From Bacteroidaceae bacterium (GTDB lineage Bacteria > Bacteroidota > Bacteroidia > Bacteroidales > Bacteroidaceae), in contig JABUUA010000106.1 in NCBI GenBank assembly GCA_021443405.1, positions 10,369 to 15,585 of the forward strand: a DNA stretch of 5,217 nucleotides. Reading direction: 5' to 3'. The notes under the pieces are model-generated. The model ran no database searches, was not told the DNA's origin, and worked only from the letters and a program-made list of their open reading frames with translations. Positions 1 to 5,217 of this stretch are shown in pieces. Position 1 is the first letter of the stretch, and every line of letters begins with the position of its first letter. The translations under genes were made by a program, and so were the position numbers.

Positions 1-758
1 TTGTTGCGATGGAAGAAGTATTGACCTTTGTCGTGCGTGAGGGAGCCGAAGTGGATGGCGTTCTGCGGACAGTGGTGATAGCAGGCCATGCACTGCGTGC
101 AGTCGCCCTGCCACTGCGGTCGTCGGTCGGTGAGGCGGATGTTGTGCAGAGGACACACGCGCACACAAGTGCCGCATCCGGTGCAAGCCTCCGTCGTGTG
201 GTACTTCTTGTCCGTGACGGCCAGCAGGAACAACGGGCGGATGACGTAGGACTTCAGACGGGGCAGCGGACCGATGTGCAGGTCCATCACCTCGGCGCGT
301 GCTTTCACCTGCTCCGCGATGTGGGGAAGTTTCTCCCGTGCCGTCTGCAGTTTGCGCTGCTCTTTCTCGGGCGTGTCGAGGTGGAAGCCGGGGAAACAGA
401 GGTAGGTCTCGGGCATCACCAGACAGAAGGCGGCGCTCAGGGGGAGACCCGCCTCGGCCAGTACCTTGCCGAAACTGCGGTGGGTGAGGCCCATCTCGTC
501 GCCACATGTGCAGGCAAACCATACGTAGCGGGGACTGCCTTGCCAGCGGACGCTGCGCACAAAGTCCTCGACCAACTTGGGAGCCGCCCAGGCATAGACG
601 GGGAAGACAAAGCCGACGGCCTCGTCGTCGCCCACGGTGTAGTCGGTCATCCCGGCGCGCTGGAGGTCGGGGATAAAGGACAATTCTTCGTGAAGAGCGG
701 CGGCCAGTTCCTCGGCCACCCAGCGGCTATTGCCGCATCCTGAGTAGTAGAATATCAT
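1..758 (-). CDS. EFR1-family flavodoxin/ferredoxin fusion protein (3' end cut by window edge)
   Basis: Cytoplasmic electron carrier with an FMN-binding flavodoxin-like domain followed by a bacterial two-[4Fe-4S] ferredoxin domain. The frame is open from the ATG at 758 to the left edge, giving 252 codons and no stop, so the C-terminus is missing. Residues 1-11 read MIFYYSGCGNS, the flavodoxin phosphate-binding loop in the usual EFR1 position, with Cys8 where Thr is common. An MPETY motif at 115-119 matches the MPxNY-like motif of EFR1 proteins. Two CxxCxxCxxxCP clusters lie at C192/C195/C198/C202 and C220/C223/C226/C230, each able to bind one [4Fe-4S] cluster. EFR1 proteins are usually about 250-280 residues (from memory), so little is lost. 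The start lies 14 bp after the sulfatase stop with no terminator between, which suggests co-transcription. The redox partner is not known. The family assignment is firm; the physiological role is inference. Confidence 0.9.
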   Translation of the reverse strand, partial: MIFYYSGCGNSRWVAEELAAALHEELSFIPDLQRAGMTDYTVGDDEAVGFVFPVYAWAAPKLVEDFVRSVRWQGSPRYVWFACTCGDEMGLTHRSFGKVLAEAGLPLSAAFCLVMPETYLCFPGFHLDTPEKEQRKLQTAREKLPHIAEQVKARAEVMDLHIGPLPRLKSYVIRPLFLLAVTDKKYHTTEACTGCGTCVRVCPLHNIRLTDRRPQWQGDCTQCMACYHHCPQNAIHFGSLTHDKGQYFFHRN

Positions 759-772
759 AATGTATGGAGGAT

Positions 773-2281
773 TCAGTCTGCGTCTAACTTCGGCAGTGTC
801 ACGCGGAAGTGTTCGTTGGGCGTGTGCTCGCGGTGGATGAGGGCGACAAGCTCGCGCACCTTCTGCGGATAGAGGGCGGAAAGGTCGTGGTCTTCGTGGA
901 TGTCCTGGGCAAGGTCGTAGAGTTCCGGTCGGCCCGCCTTCACGATGAGTTTCCAGTTGGCTTGGCGCACGGCAATCTGGTTGGTCTCACAGAACTCCCA
1001 ATATAAAAAGTCGTGCGGGTGCTGTTCTGCGGGTCGGTCGGTGAGTGTGGGCAGAAACGAGATGCCGTCGCTCGGGACGTTTGTGCCCAGGATATCGCAC
1101 AGCGTGGGCATCACGTCCCAGAAGGCGATGGGGTGGGGATTGCGCCGCCCCTGCGGAACGTGCCCGGGCCAGCGGACGATGAACGGCACGCGGATGCCTC
1201 CTTCGTGGCACGAACGCTTGATGCCGCGCAGTTGACCGTCCCGCCCAAAAAAGGTGGGGTCGGCCCCGCCCTCCTCATGAGGACCGTTGTCGCTCGTGAA
1301 GACCACGATGGTATTATCGGTCAAACCGCGCCGCTCGAGCAGGGAGACAATCTCACCCACATAGCAGTCGAGGCGCGTAATCATAGCGGCAAACTGGGCA
1401 TGCGTATGCTCGATGGCGTGGTACCACGAGGCATTTTGCCCCGCAAACGTATGGTCGTCGCGGAACTGACGTCGGTAGGTCGCCACCAGACTGTCGTCGG
1501 GCTGCACCAGTTCTGCGTGGGGAAGCGTGTAGGTGAGTAAGGCGAAGAAGGGTTGGTCGGGCTGTTGTCGCTCGAGCCATTGCAGGGCGCGGCGGTGGAT
1601 GGTGTCGGCACTGTAGATGGGCCGCTCGTAATAGTCCGGACCTTCAAATGCGTGCGCGTAGTTCTCGGGGAGCAATTGTCGGCGCACGGCCGTATCGCCG
1701 CGCTCCCGACTGTATTCGTTCAGGAAGTTGGGGTAGTAACTATGAGCCTGGAACTGACAAAGCGGTCCGTAGTATTCGTCCACGCCACGTTTGTCGGGGG
1801 TCGAGGCGCTGCCTTCGTAGCCGCCCGCCCATTTCCCGAACTGCGCCGTGCGATAGCCGTGGGCTTTCATCAGTTCGTGGAGCACGAGGCGTGCGGGGTC
1901 GAGCGGGTGCTGCCCCACGCGGGCGAAGTCGATGCACTGCCCGTAGTGGACGGTGTCCTGCTGACTCCAATACTCTTTGTTACCGCGAACGGCGCAGTGT
2001 CCCGTGTGCTGTCCGGTCATGAGTGAGGCACGCGAGGGGGCAGACACCGGGCTGCCTGAGTAGGCTTGCATGAACTGCATGCCCTCGCTGGCGAGACGAT
2101 CGATGTGAGGCGTGGCGATGTATTGCTGGCCATAACAGGCGAGGTCGCCCCAACCCATGTCGTCACAGAGAATGAACACCACGTTCGGCCGCTCCTGCGC
2201 GGCGGTGGCGAGGGGCCAAGCTACGGTCAGCAACGACCAATGAAGGCGAGGTCGCCAGCGATTCGTCCTAACGTTTTTCAT
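773..2281 (-). CDS. Secreted S-type sulfatase (arylsulfatase A-like, family S1)
   Basis: Hydrolase that removes sulfate esters, probably from sulfated glycans, in the periplasm or at the cell surface. The 502-residue length is normal for the family. Residues 1-28 form a signal peptide: a basic start (K2, R5, R8, R10, R12), a hydrophobic stretch (about 15-25) and a likely cleavage after ATA or TAA (27/28). The sulfatase signature S80-A-P-S-R84-A-S-L-M-T-G90 carries Ser, not Cys, at the residue converted to formylglycine, so activation needs an anSME-type radical-SAM maturase; none is in the window. Metal ligands are visible at D40, D41, D331 and N332 (FTSDNGPH), with active-site candidates K150 (FGKW), H255 (PHAE) and K355 (RGIKRS). 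The ATG at 2281 is chosen because the signal peptide begins there; no Shine-Dalgarno site is seen. The substrate cannot be read from the sequence. No SusC/SusD pair is in view, so membership in a polysaccharide utilisation locus is unproven. Confidence 0.93.
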   Translation of the reverse strand: MKNVRTNRWRPRLHWSLLTVAWPLATAAQERPNVVFILCDDMGWGDLACYGQQYIATPHIDRLASEGMQFMQAYSGSPVSAPSRASLMTGQHTGHCAVRGNKEYWSQQDTVHYGQCIDFARVGQHPLDPARLVLHELMKAHGYRTAQFGKWAGGYEGSASTPDKRGVDEYYGPLCQFQAHSYYPNFLNEYSRERGDTAVRRQLLPENYAHAFEGPDYYERPIYSADTIHRRALQWLERQQPDQPFFALLTYTLPHAELVQPDDSLVATYRRQFRDDHTFAGQNASWYHAIEHTHAQFAAMITRLDCYVGEIVSLLERRGLTDNTIVVFTSDNGPHEEGGADPTFFGRDGQLRGIKRSCHEGGIRVPFIVRWPGHVPQGRRNPHPIAFWDVMPTLCDILGTNVPSDGISFLPTLTDRPAEQHPHDFLYWEFCETNQIAVRQANWKLIVKAGRPELYDLAQDIHEDHDLSALYPQKVRELVALIHREHTPNEHFRVTLPKLDAD

Positions 2282-2319
2282 GCTACATCTATATAAATGT
2301 CACCGTGTCCTCTATTGTT

Positions 2320-2340
2320 CTTCCTCCCCCATGGAGGAGG
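2320..2340 (-). terminator. Hairpin in the ABC transporter-sulfatase gap (weak terminator or repeat element)
   Basis: Bases 2320-2327 pair with 2333-2340 (8 bp, one G-T wobble) around a five-base loop at 2328-2332. It lies 43 bp downstream of the ABC transporter stop and 38 bp upstream of the sulfatase start. In the direction of transcription no U-run follows the stem, so it is not a classical intrinsic terminator. It may be a weak terminator, an mRNA-stabilising hairpin or part of a dispersed intergenic repeat. Similar C-rich blocks with a central GGAGG hairpin are, to my recollection, common between Bacteroidales genes; a genome search is needed to confirm this. Confidence 0.4.
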
Positions 2341-2373
2341 GCTGGGGTAGGGTCTTGGGGTTGGGCCGTTGGG
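2339..2373 (+). other. G-run block with G-quadruplex pattern
   Basis: Six runs of three or four G lie on the plus strand at 2339-2341, 2344-2347, 2350-2352, 2357-2360, 2363-2365 and 2371-2373, separated by 2-5 bases. This satisfies the standard G3+N1-7 pattern with two runs to spare. The plus strand is the template for the minus-strand genes, so the transcript itself would be C-rich here. The block directly adjoins the hairpin at 2320-2340 and shares bases 2339-2340 with it. Whether it folds in the cell cannot be read from sequence. Confidence 0.6.
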
Positions 2374-2383
2374 TTTCCTTTTA

Positions 2384-4162
2384 TCACTCCATCGTCTTCG
2401 CAATCTTCTCGATATTCAGACTGCGCGCCGAGGCGTCGAAGATACGTCGATAGACGCCGTTCTGGTCGTAACATTCCTCGTGAGTTCCGTGTTCGCAGAC
2501 GCGGCCCTGCTCCAACGAGTAGATGGTCTCCGAGTCGATAATCTGCGAAAGACTGTGCGAGATGATGATGACTGTGCGGTCTTTCTTGATGGCGTCGATA
2601 GAATTCTTGATTTGCTCCGTGGCGATGGCGTCGAGAGAAGCGGTGGGCTCGTCGAGGAAGATGATGGGAGGGTTCTTGATGAACATGCGGGCAATGGCGA
2701 TTCGTTGCTGTTGTCCGCCCGAAAGCTGCGTGGCCGGCGACTCGAATCCGCGGGGAAGTTCCATGATTTGTTCGTAGATGTAGGCCTTCTTGGCGGCTTC
2801 CACCACGTCGGTGTGCGTGGCGGCGGGGTTGCCGTAACGGATGTTTTCCTCGATGCTTCCGTCGAAAATGTGATTTTTCTGCAGCACCAGTCCGATGTTG
2901 TCGCGCAAGAACTGCGTGTCGTATGCGCACAAGTCAACGCCGTCGAGCAGAATCTGCCCGCTGTCCGGCGTATAGAATTTGTCCAACAGATTGACGATGG
3001 TGCTCTTGCCAGCGCCCGACAAGCCCACAAGCGCCGTTATCTTTCCGCTCTCGATGGTCATCGTCACGCCGTGAAGGGCCTTAGTTCCGGTGGGATACGT
3101 GAAATCGACATTGCGCAGTTCAAAGGTTCCGTGGATGTGGTCGGGGCGGTAAGTGCCGGTGGATTCCACTTCGTCCGCGGCGTGAACTATCTCGAAGAAG
3201 CCTTCGCTATACACCAGAGCGTCGTTGACCTCGTCGTAGATGCGGTGCAGTTGTCGCACCGGCGCGCTCACGTTGTTGAACAACATGATGTGATACATGA
3301 TTGCGCCGATGGTCATTTGTCCGCTCAGCACCAGGAAGGCGGTGAGAATGATGATGAGCACCACGCCCACCTGTTCCACGAAAGTCTTGAGCGCGTCGAA
3401 GTAGAAGGCCGTTTTTCGCGTCTGCAACTGGTTGTCGGTAATCTGCTTTTGCAAGGACAACTGCTTCTCGCCCTCTATTTGTTCGCGGTTGAACGACTTG
3501 ATGACGTTGATGGATTCCAAGATGTTCATGATGCCGTGGCTCTTAGCTTCGCGGTAATGGCGGTGGTTCTCGCGCCAGCCTCGTAGTTTGCACGACTGCC
3601 GGTAAGTTATAAAAAAGTAGATGGGGACAATGAAAAGTGCCGTGAGACCTACCCACACGTTGGCTTGGAACATCAGTCCCAAGGCCAGAATCGCGCTGAC
3701 GAACAGCGGCAGAATCTCGATGAAGAACAGTTGAACCATGCGTGTCATGCTCTCCACACCGCGGTCGATGCGCGTCTGCAACTTACCGGGTTCGTTGCCG
3801 GAGCGGGTGAAGAATGCCATGCGATACGTGAGCATCCGCTCGATGATGGTCTGGGCAAGGTCTTGAGAAATAAGGATGCGCAGCCGCTCACCAAAGTAGC
3901 GCTGCCCGAAGGTCACGAAGGCCGAGACGATTTCCTTGCCTAAGAGTATGATGGAAATCCAGAGCAAAATGCTCGTTCCCTCGCGGAATCCCTTGCCCGC
4001 CTGCACCAGAGCGTTGATGCGGTTCACGGTGTCCTGCAGCACGATGGCGTTGACCTGGGCCGCCAACGAATGGATGAGTGTGAGGGTGAGTGTGCCCACC
4101 ACGAGCCAGCGATACGGGCGAACGTAGGGAATGATATTTTTGAAAATCTGAAGTCCTGACAT
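2384..4162 (-). CDS. ABC transporter, fused membrane and ATPase domains (MDL/MsbA-like half-transporter)
   Basis: Inner-membrane ATP-driven transporter of the exporter type, expected to work as a homodimer or paired with another half-transporter. From the ATG at 4162 it has 592 residues, normal for the type; an upstream in-frame TTG at 4174 would add four. Six membrane segments fit at about 19-42, 64-86, 144-166, 169-187, 261-282 and 283-302. The ATPase domain follows: A-loop Y356, Walker A 380-388 (GLSGAGKST, K386), Q-loop Q428, signature LSGGQ 480-484, Walker B 500-505 (IIFLDE, catalytic E505), D-loop SLD 509-511 and H-loop H536. All catalytic residues are intact. The usual exporter X-loop (VGERG) before LSGGQ is absent, and the signature continues QQR instead of RQR. 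The stop TGA is followed at once by an in-frame TAA. The substrate is unknown (drug, lipid or peptide are all possible). No second half-transporter or accessory protein is next to it, so pairing cannot be judged. Confidence 0.92.
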   Translation of the reverse strand: MSGLQIFKNIIPYVRPYRWLVVGTLTLTLIHSLAAQVNAIVLQDTVNRINALVQAGKGFREGTSILLWISIILLGKEIVSAFVTFGQRYFGERLRILISQDLAQTIIERMLTYRMAFFTRSGNEPGKLQTRIDRGVESMTRMVQLFFIEILPLFVSAILALGLMFQANVWVGLTALFIVPIYFFITYRQSCKLRGWRENHRHYREAKSHGIMNILESINVIKSFNREQIEGEKQLSLQKQITDNQLQTRKTAFYFDALKTFVEQVGVVLIIILTAFLVLSGQMTIGAIMYHIMLFNNVSAPVRQLHRIYDEVNDALVYSEGFFEIVHAADEVESTGTYRPDHIHGTFELRNVDFTYPTGTKALHGVTMTIESGKITALVGLSGAGKSTIVNLLDKFYTPDSGQILLDGVDLCAYDTQFLRDNIGLVLQKNHIFDGSIEENIRYGNPAATHTDVVEAAKKAYIYEQIMELPRGFESPATQLSGGQQQRIAIARMFIKNPPIIFLDEPTASLDAIATEQIKNSIDAIKKDRTVIIISHSLSQIIDSETIYSLEQGRVCEHGTHEECYDQNGVYRRIFDASARSLNIEKIAKTME

Positions 4163-4181
4163 ATTTTGAAACAATTTATTC

Positions 4182-4198
4182 TTACTGCTGCAGCGTAA
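4182..4198. promoter_or_regulatory. Imperfect palindrome upstream of the ABC transporter start
   Basis: Bases 4182-4185 (ttac) pair with 4195-4198 (gtaa), and the centre 4187-4194 (gctgcagc) is a perfect 8-bp palindrome; one unpaired t at 4186 breaks the symmetry. The dyad ends 19 bp upstream of the ATG at 4162. The position fits an operator or a small leader hairpin, but no regulator gene is nearby, and a dyad of this size could be chance. Confidence 0.25.
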
Positions 4199-4266
4199 CT
4201 ACTTGTTATTTCTTCTCCTTACTTAGACTTTATATTGCTGTCCAATAGCTTGTCATGGCGAGCATC

Positions 4267-4377
4267 TTACCGAACGCAGTGCCGGGCGAGCGACAAAAGC
4301 AATCCGCACAAGGCGTTGACAAAAGTACAAATAAATTCCGAGAAACCTACATATTCAGGTGGTATTTTCTCCGTCAT
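4267..4377 (-). CDS. Small ORF of 36 codons in the hydrolase-ABC transporter gap, unknown
   Basis: I do not recognise a function. The ORF opens with ATG at 4377 and ends in TAA at 4267-4269. The peptide starts MTEKIPPEYVGFSEF, has a hydrophobic middle (about 15-31, with CTFV and CGLLL) and ends ARHCVR. The start codon sits in the loop of a 6-bp hairpin (4367-4372 with 4378-4383). There is no Shine-Dalgarno site. It is co-directional with its neighbours, starting 70 bp after the hydrolase stop. It may be a true small membrane-associated peptide, a leader peptide for the ABC transporter, or the translation of a dispersed intergenic repeat, which I consider most likely because the bases coding for its last third look familiar from Bacteroidales intergenic DNA. 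The promoter-like box at 4320-4327 lies inside it, so both calls may not hold together. Confidence 0.25.
   Translation of the reverse strand: MTEKIPPEYVGFSEFICTFVNALCGLLLSLARHCVR
4320..4327 (-). promoter_or_regulatory. Possible Bacteroidetes -7 box for the ABC transporter
   Basis: Read on the minus strand the bases are TACTTTTG, a full match to the Bacteroidetes -7 consensus TAnnTTTG. The expected -33 TTTG at a spacing of 19-21 is not present; the nearest likeness is TATG at a spacing of 22. A start just after the box would give a leader of about 150 nt before the ATG at 4162. It lies within the small ORF, so it is a candidate only. Confidence 0.28.
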
Positions 4378-4447
4378 GGAGAATTTTGGCTGCATGGATT
4401 ACGAAGTTCGTCAATAAGACGCTGGACGGCCGTAGCAACTCGACGGG

Positions 4448-5038
4448 TTACAACTTCAGCAACGTACGCAGCAAAGGCAGTACGGCTGTTTTCATCACGC
4501 GATCGTTGAGGTAGTGTTCGCCGTCGAACACCTGGAAATGAGCGGTCCCGTAATGCTTGCGGAAGTCGGGCTGGCAGTTTACGTTCTTGTCGTTCTTGCC
4601 GAACAATCCCCACACAAGTTCTTTGTCGTCGGCAGTGATGCCTTGGAACGACTGCTGTTCCACCTCGCGGAATTGTGCGATGAGTTCCTTGTCCACCTTG
4701 AAGTCCTTGGCACCGTCGGCCCGTTTGTTGCGGAATTCCTGTCGGCCCATTCCACGGAAGGTGAGGAGCTTGGCCATATGAAACGAAGGATTGACAAGGA
4801 TGCGGGCATAGCCGCGTAGTTGCTCGGCGTACATGGCACCCATAGAGGTGGCCACAATCACGTGAGGCTTATGTTCCTGCACATACTGATGAAGGAACGC
4901 GATGGCCTCGAGAGGGTTGACGGGAACATCGGGCGAAAGCACCTCCACGTCCAGACCGTAGAGGATGTTGCGAAGCATGACGGCGCTGCCTGTTGCGCCC
5001 GACGAGGCGTAGCCGTGGATATAAAGAACTGTCTGCAT
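4448..5038 (-). CDS. YqiA/YcfP-like alpha/beta-fold hydrolase
   Basis: Small single-domain cytoplasmic hydrolase, probably an esterase; the natural substrate is unknown. The 196-residue length fits the YqiA/YcfP (UPF0227) family. The N-terminus MQTVLYIHGYASSG gives the first strand and the oxyanion-hole HGY motif (H8-G9-Y10). The nucleophile elbow is A63-T-S65-M-G67, with Ser65 as the nucleophile; the first Gly of the usual GxSxG is replaced by Ala. The acid is probably D150 (FGKND) and the base H175 (GEHYLND). No signal peptide or membrane segment is seen. The ATG at 5038 is the natural start, because the first beta-strand begins right after it. The gene lies behind the tRNA terminator, with only 56 bp between the terminator U-tract and the ATG, and no strong promoter match there. 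Other small serine hydrolases are possible, but the HGY start and the GEHYLND end favour this family. Confidence 0.85.
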   Translation of the reverse strand: MQTVLYIHGYASSGATGSAVMLRNILYGLDVEVLSPDVPVNPLEAIAFLHQYVQEHKPHVIVATSMGAMYAEQLRGYARILVNPSFHMAKLLTFRGMGRQEFRNKRADGAKDFKVDKELIAQFREVEQQSFQGITADDKELVWGLFGKNDKNVNCQPDFRKHYGTAHFQVFDGEHYLNDRVMKTAVLPLLRTLLKL

Positions 5039-5094
5039 AGTTATCTTTTGTCGTTGTTAATCGTTCGTGTGGGCGTGGACGTGCCTTCGCCCCC

Positions 5095-5138
5095 AAAAAA
5101 GAGAAACACTCATCTGGGAGAGATGAGTGCTTGTTCTC
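5095..5138 (-). terminator. Intrinsic terminator of the tRNA-fMet gene
   Basis: A perfect 9-bp stem (5107-5115 with 5121-5129) closes a five-base loop (5116-5120). A second helix of five pairs (5101-5105 with 5134-5138) extends it across a small internal loop. On the minus strand the stem is followed by a T-rich tract ending in six T (plus-strand A-run 5095-5100). The stem begins 14 bp after the tRNA 3' end. The U-tract is only on the minus-strand side, so it stops transcription coming from the tRNA. Confidence 0.88.
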
Positions 5139-5142
5139 GAAG

Positions 5143-5215
5143 TTGCGGGGGTCCGACTCGAACGGGCGACCTCCAGGTTATGAGCCTGGCGAGCTACCAA
5201 CTGCTCCACCCCGCG
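5143..5215 (-). tRNA. Initiator tRNA-fMet (anticodon CAT)
   Basis: The full cloverleaf of 73 nt folds on the minus strand from C1 (5215) to A73 (5143), with CAT anticodon at positions 34-36. It starts translation by carrying formyl-methionine to the ribosomal P site. Three initiator marks are present: a C1-A72 mismatch at the top of the acceptor stem, an A11-U24 pair in the D stem, and G-C pairs at 30-40 and 31-39 of the anticodon stem. The third G-C pair of the classical set (29-41) is A-U here. The T stem has one mismatch, C50 with A64. CCA is not encoded (CT follows A73), so it must be added by the CCA enzyme. An elongator tRNA-Met would normally have a paired 1-72 position, so initiator is the better call. 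Confidence 0.95.
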
Positions 5216-5217
5216 AT

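Noticed and set aside
9..743. Plus-strand open frame of 244 codons
   Set aside because: It is exactly antisense to the EFR1 gene, whose minus-strand frame has two ferredoxin motifs and a flavodoxin loop; the plus-strand product has no recognisable domain.
2369..3586. Plus-strand open frame of 405 codons
   Set aside because: It is antisense to the ABC transporter and is a by-product of GC-rich codon use; its product has a low-complexity look and no domain.
4163..4174. TTG at 4174 as start of the ABC transporter
   Set aside because: The ATG at 4162 is in frame four codons later and directly precedes the conserved region; the TTG adds only four residues and has no better ribosome site.
4215..4220. 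AAGGAG Shine-Dalgarno-like sequence on the minus strand
   Set aside because: No ATG, GTG or TTG lies at a working distance downstream, and Bacteroidetes rarely rely on such sites.
5101..5138. Bidirectional terminator
   Set aside because: The plus-strand side of the stem lacks a T-tract, and no plus-strand gene ends there.
5143..5215. Elongator tRNA-Met or tRNA-Ile2 (CAT anticodon)
   Set aside because: The C1-A72 mismatch and A11-U24 pair are initiator marks; elongator tRNAs normally have a paired end.
1..5217. CRISPR array, insertion sequence, phage or defence system
   Set aside because: No regularly spaced repeats, transposase or integrase motifs, terminal inverted repeats or target duplications were found; the intact genes are metabolic or transport genes.

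Overview
The window looks like a piece of chromosome from a Bacteroidales member, possibly Prevotellaceae. The clues are: a secreted sulfatase of the serine type, an EFR1-type flavodoxin/ferredoxin fusion, a MDL/MsbA-like ABC half-transporter, translation starts with A/T-rich leaders instead of Shine-Dalgarno sites, and a tRNA gene without an encoded CCA end. The genus is an inference; the sequence alone does not fix it.

Every gene reads on the minus strand, so the transcription order runs from the right edge to the left. At the right edge is an initiator tRNA-fMet gene (5143-5215), followed by a clear intrinsic terminator (stem 5107-5129, U-tract from the A-run at 5095-5100). Next is a small YqiA/YcfP-like alpha/beta hydrolase (4448-5038). 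A 285-bp gap (4163-4447) separates it from the ABC transporter. This gap holds a 36-codon ORF, a promoter-like box and an imperfect palindrome. The ABC transporter (2384-4162) has a full set of ATPase motifs but a shortened region before its LSGGQ signature. A 102-bp gap (2282-2383) follows, with a hairpin and six G-runs on the plus strand. Then come the exported S-type sulfatase (773-2281) and, only 14 bp further on, the EFR1 flavodoxin/ferredoxin protein (start at 758), which runs off the left edge after 252 codons.

The sulfatase and the EFR1 gene are probably one transcription unit. Serine-type sulfatases need a radical-SAM, iron-sulfur maturase (anSME) to become active, and such maturases need low-potential electrons. 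A flavin plus two-[4Fe-4S] electron carrier directly behind the sulfatase therefore suggests, without proof, a role as its electron donor. The ABC transporter and the hydrolase show no clear functional link to this pair. I found no CRISPR array, insertion sequence, integrase, phage gene or toxin-antitoxin pair. Most of the window is ordinary housekeeping or polysaccharide-related content. The least explained parts are the two intergenic gaps and some unusual bases in the tRNA.
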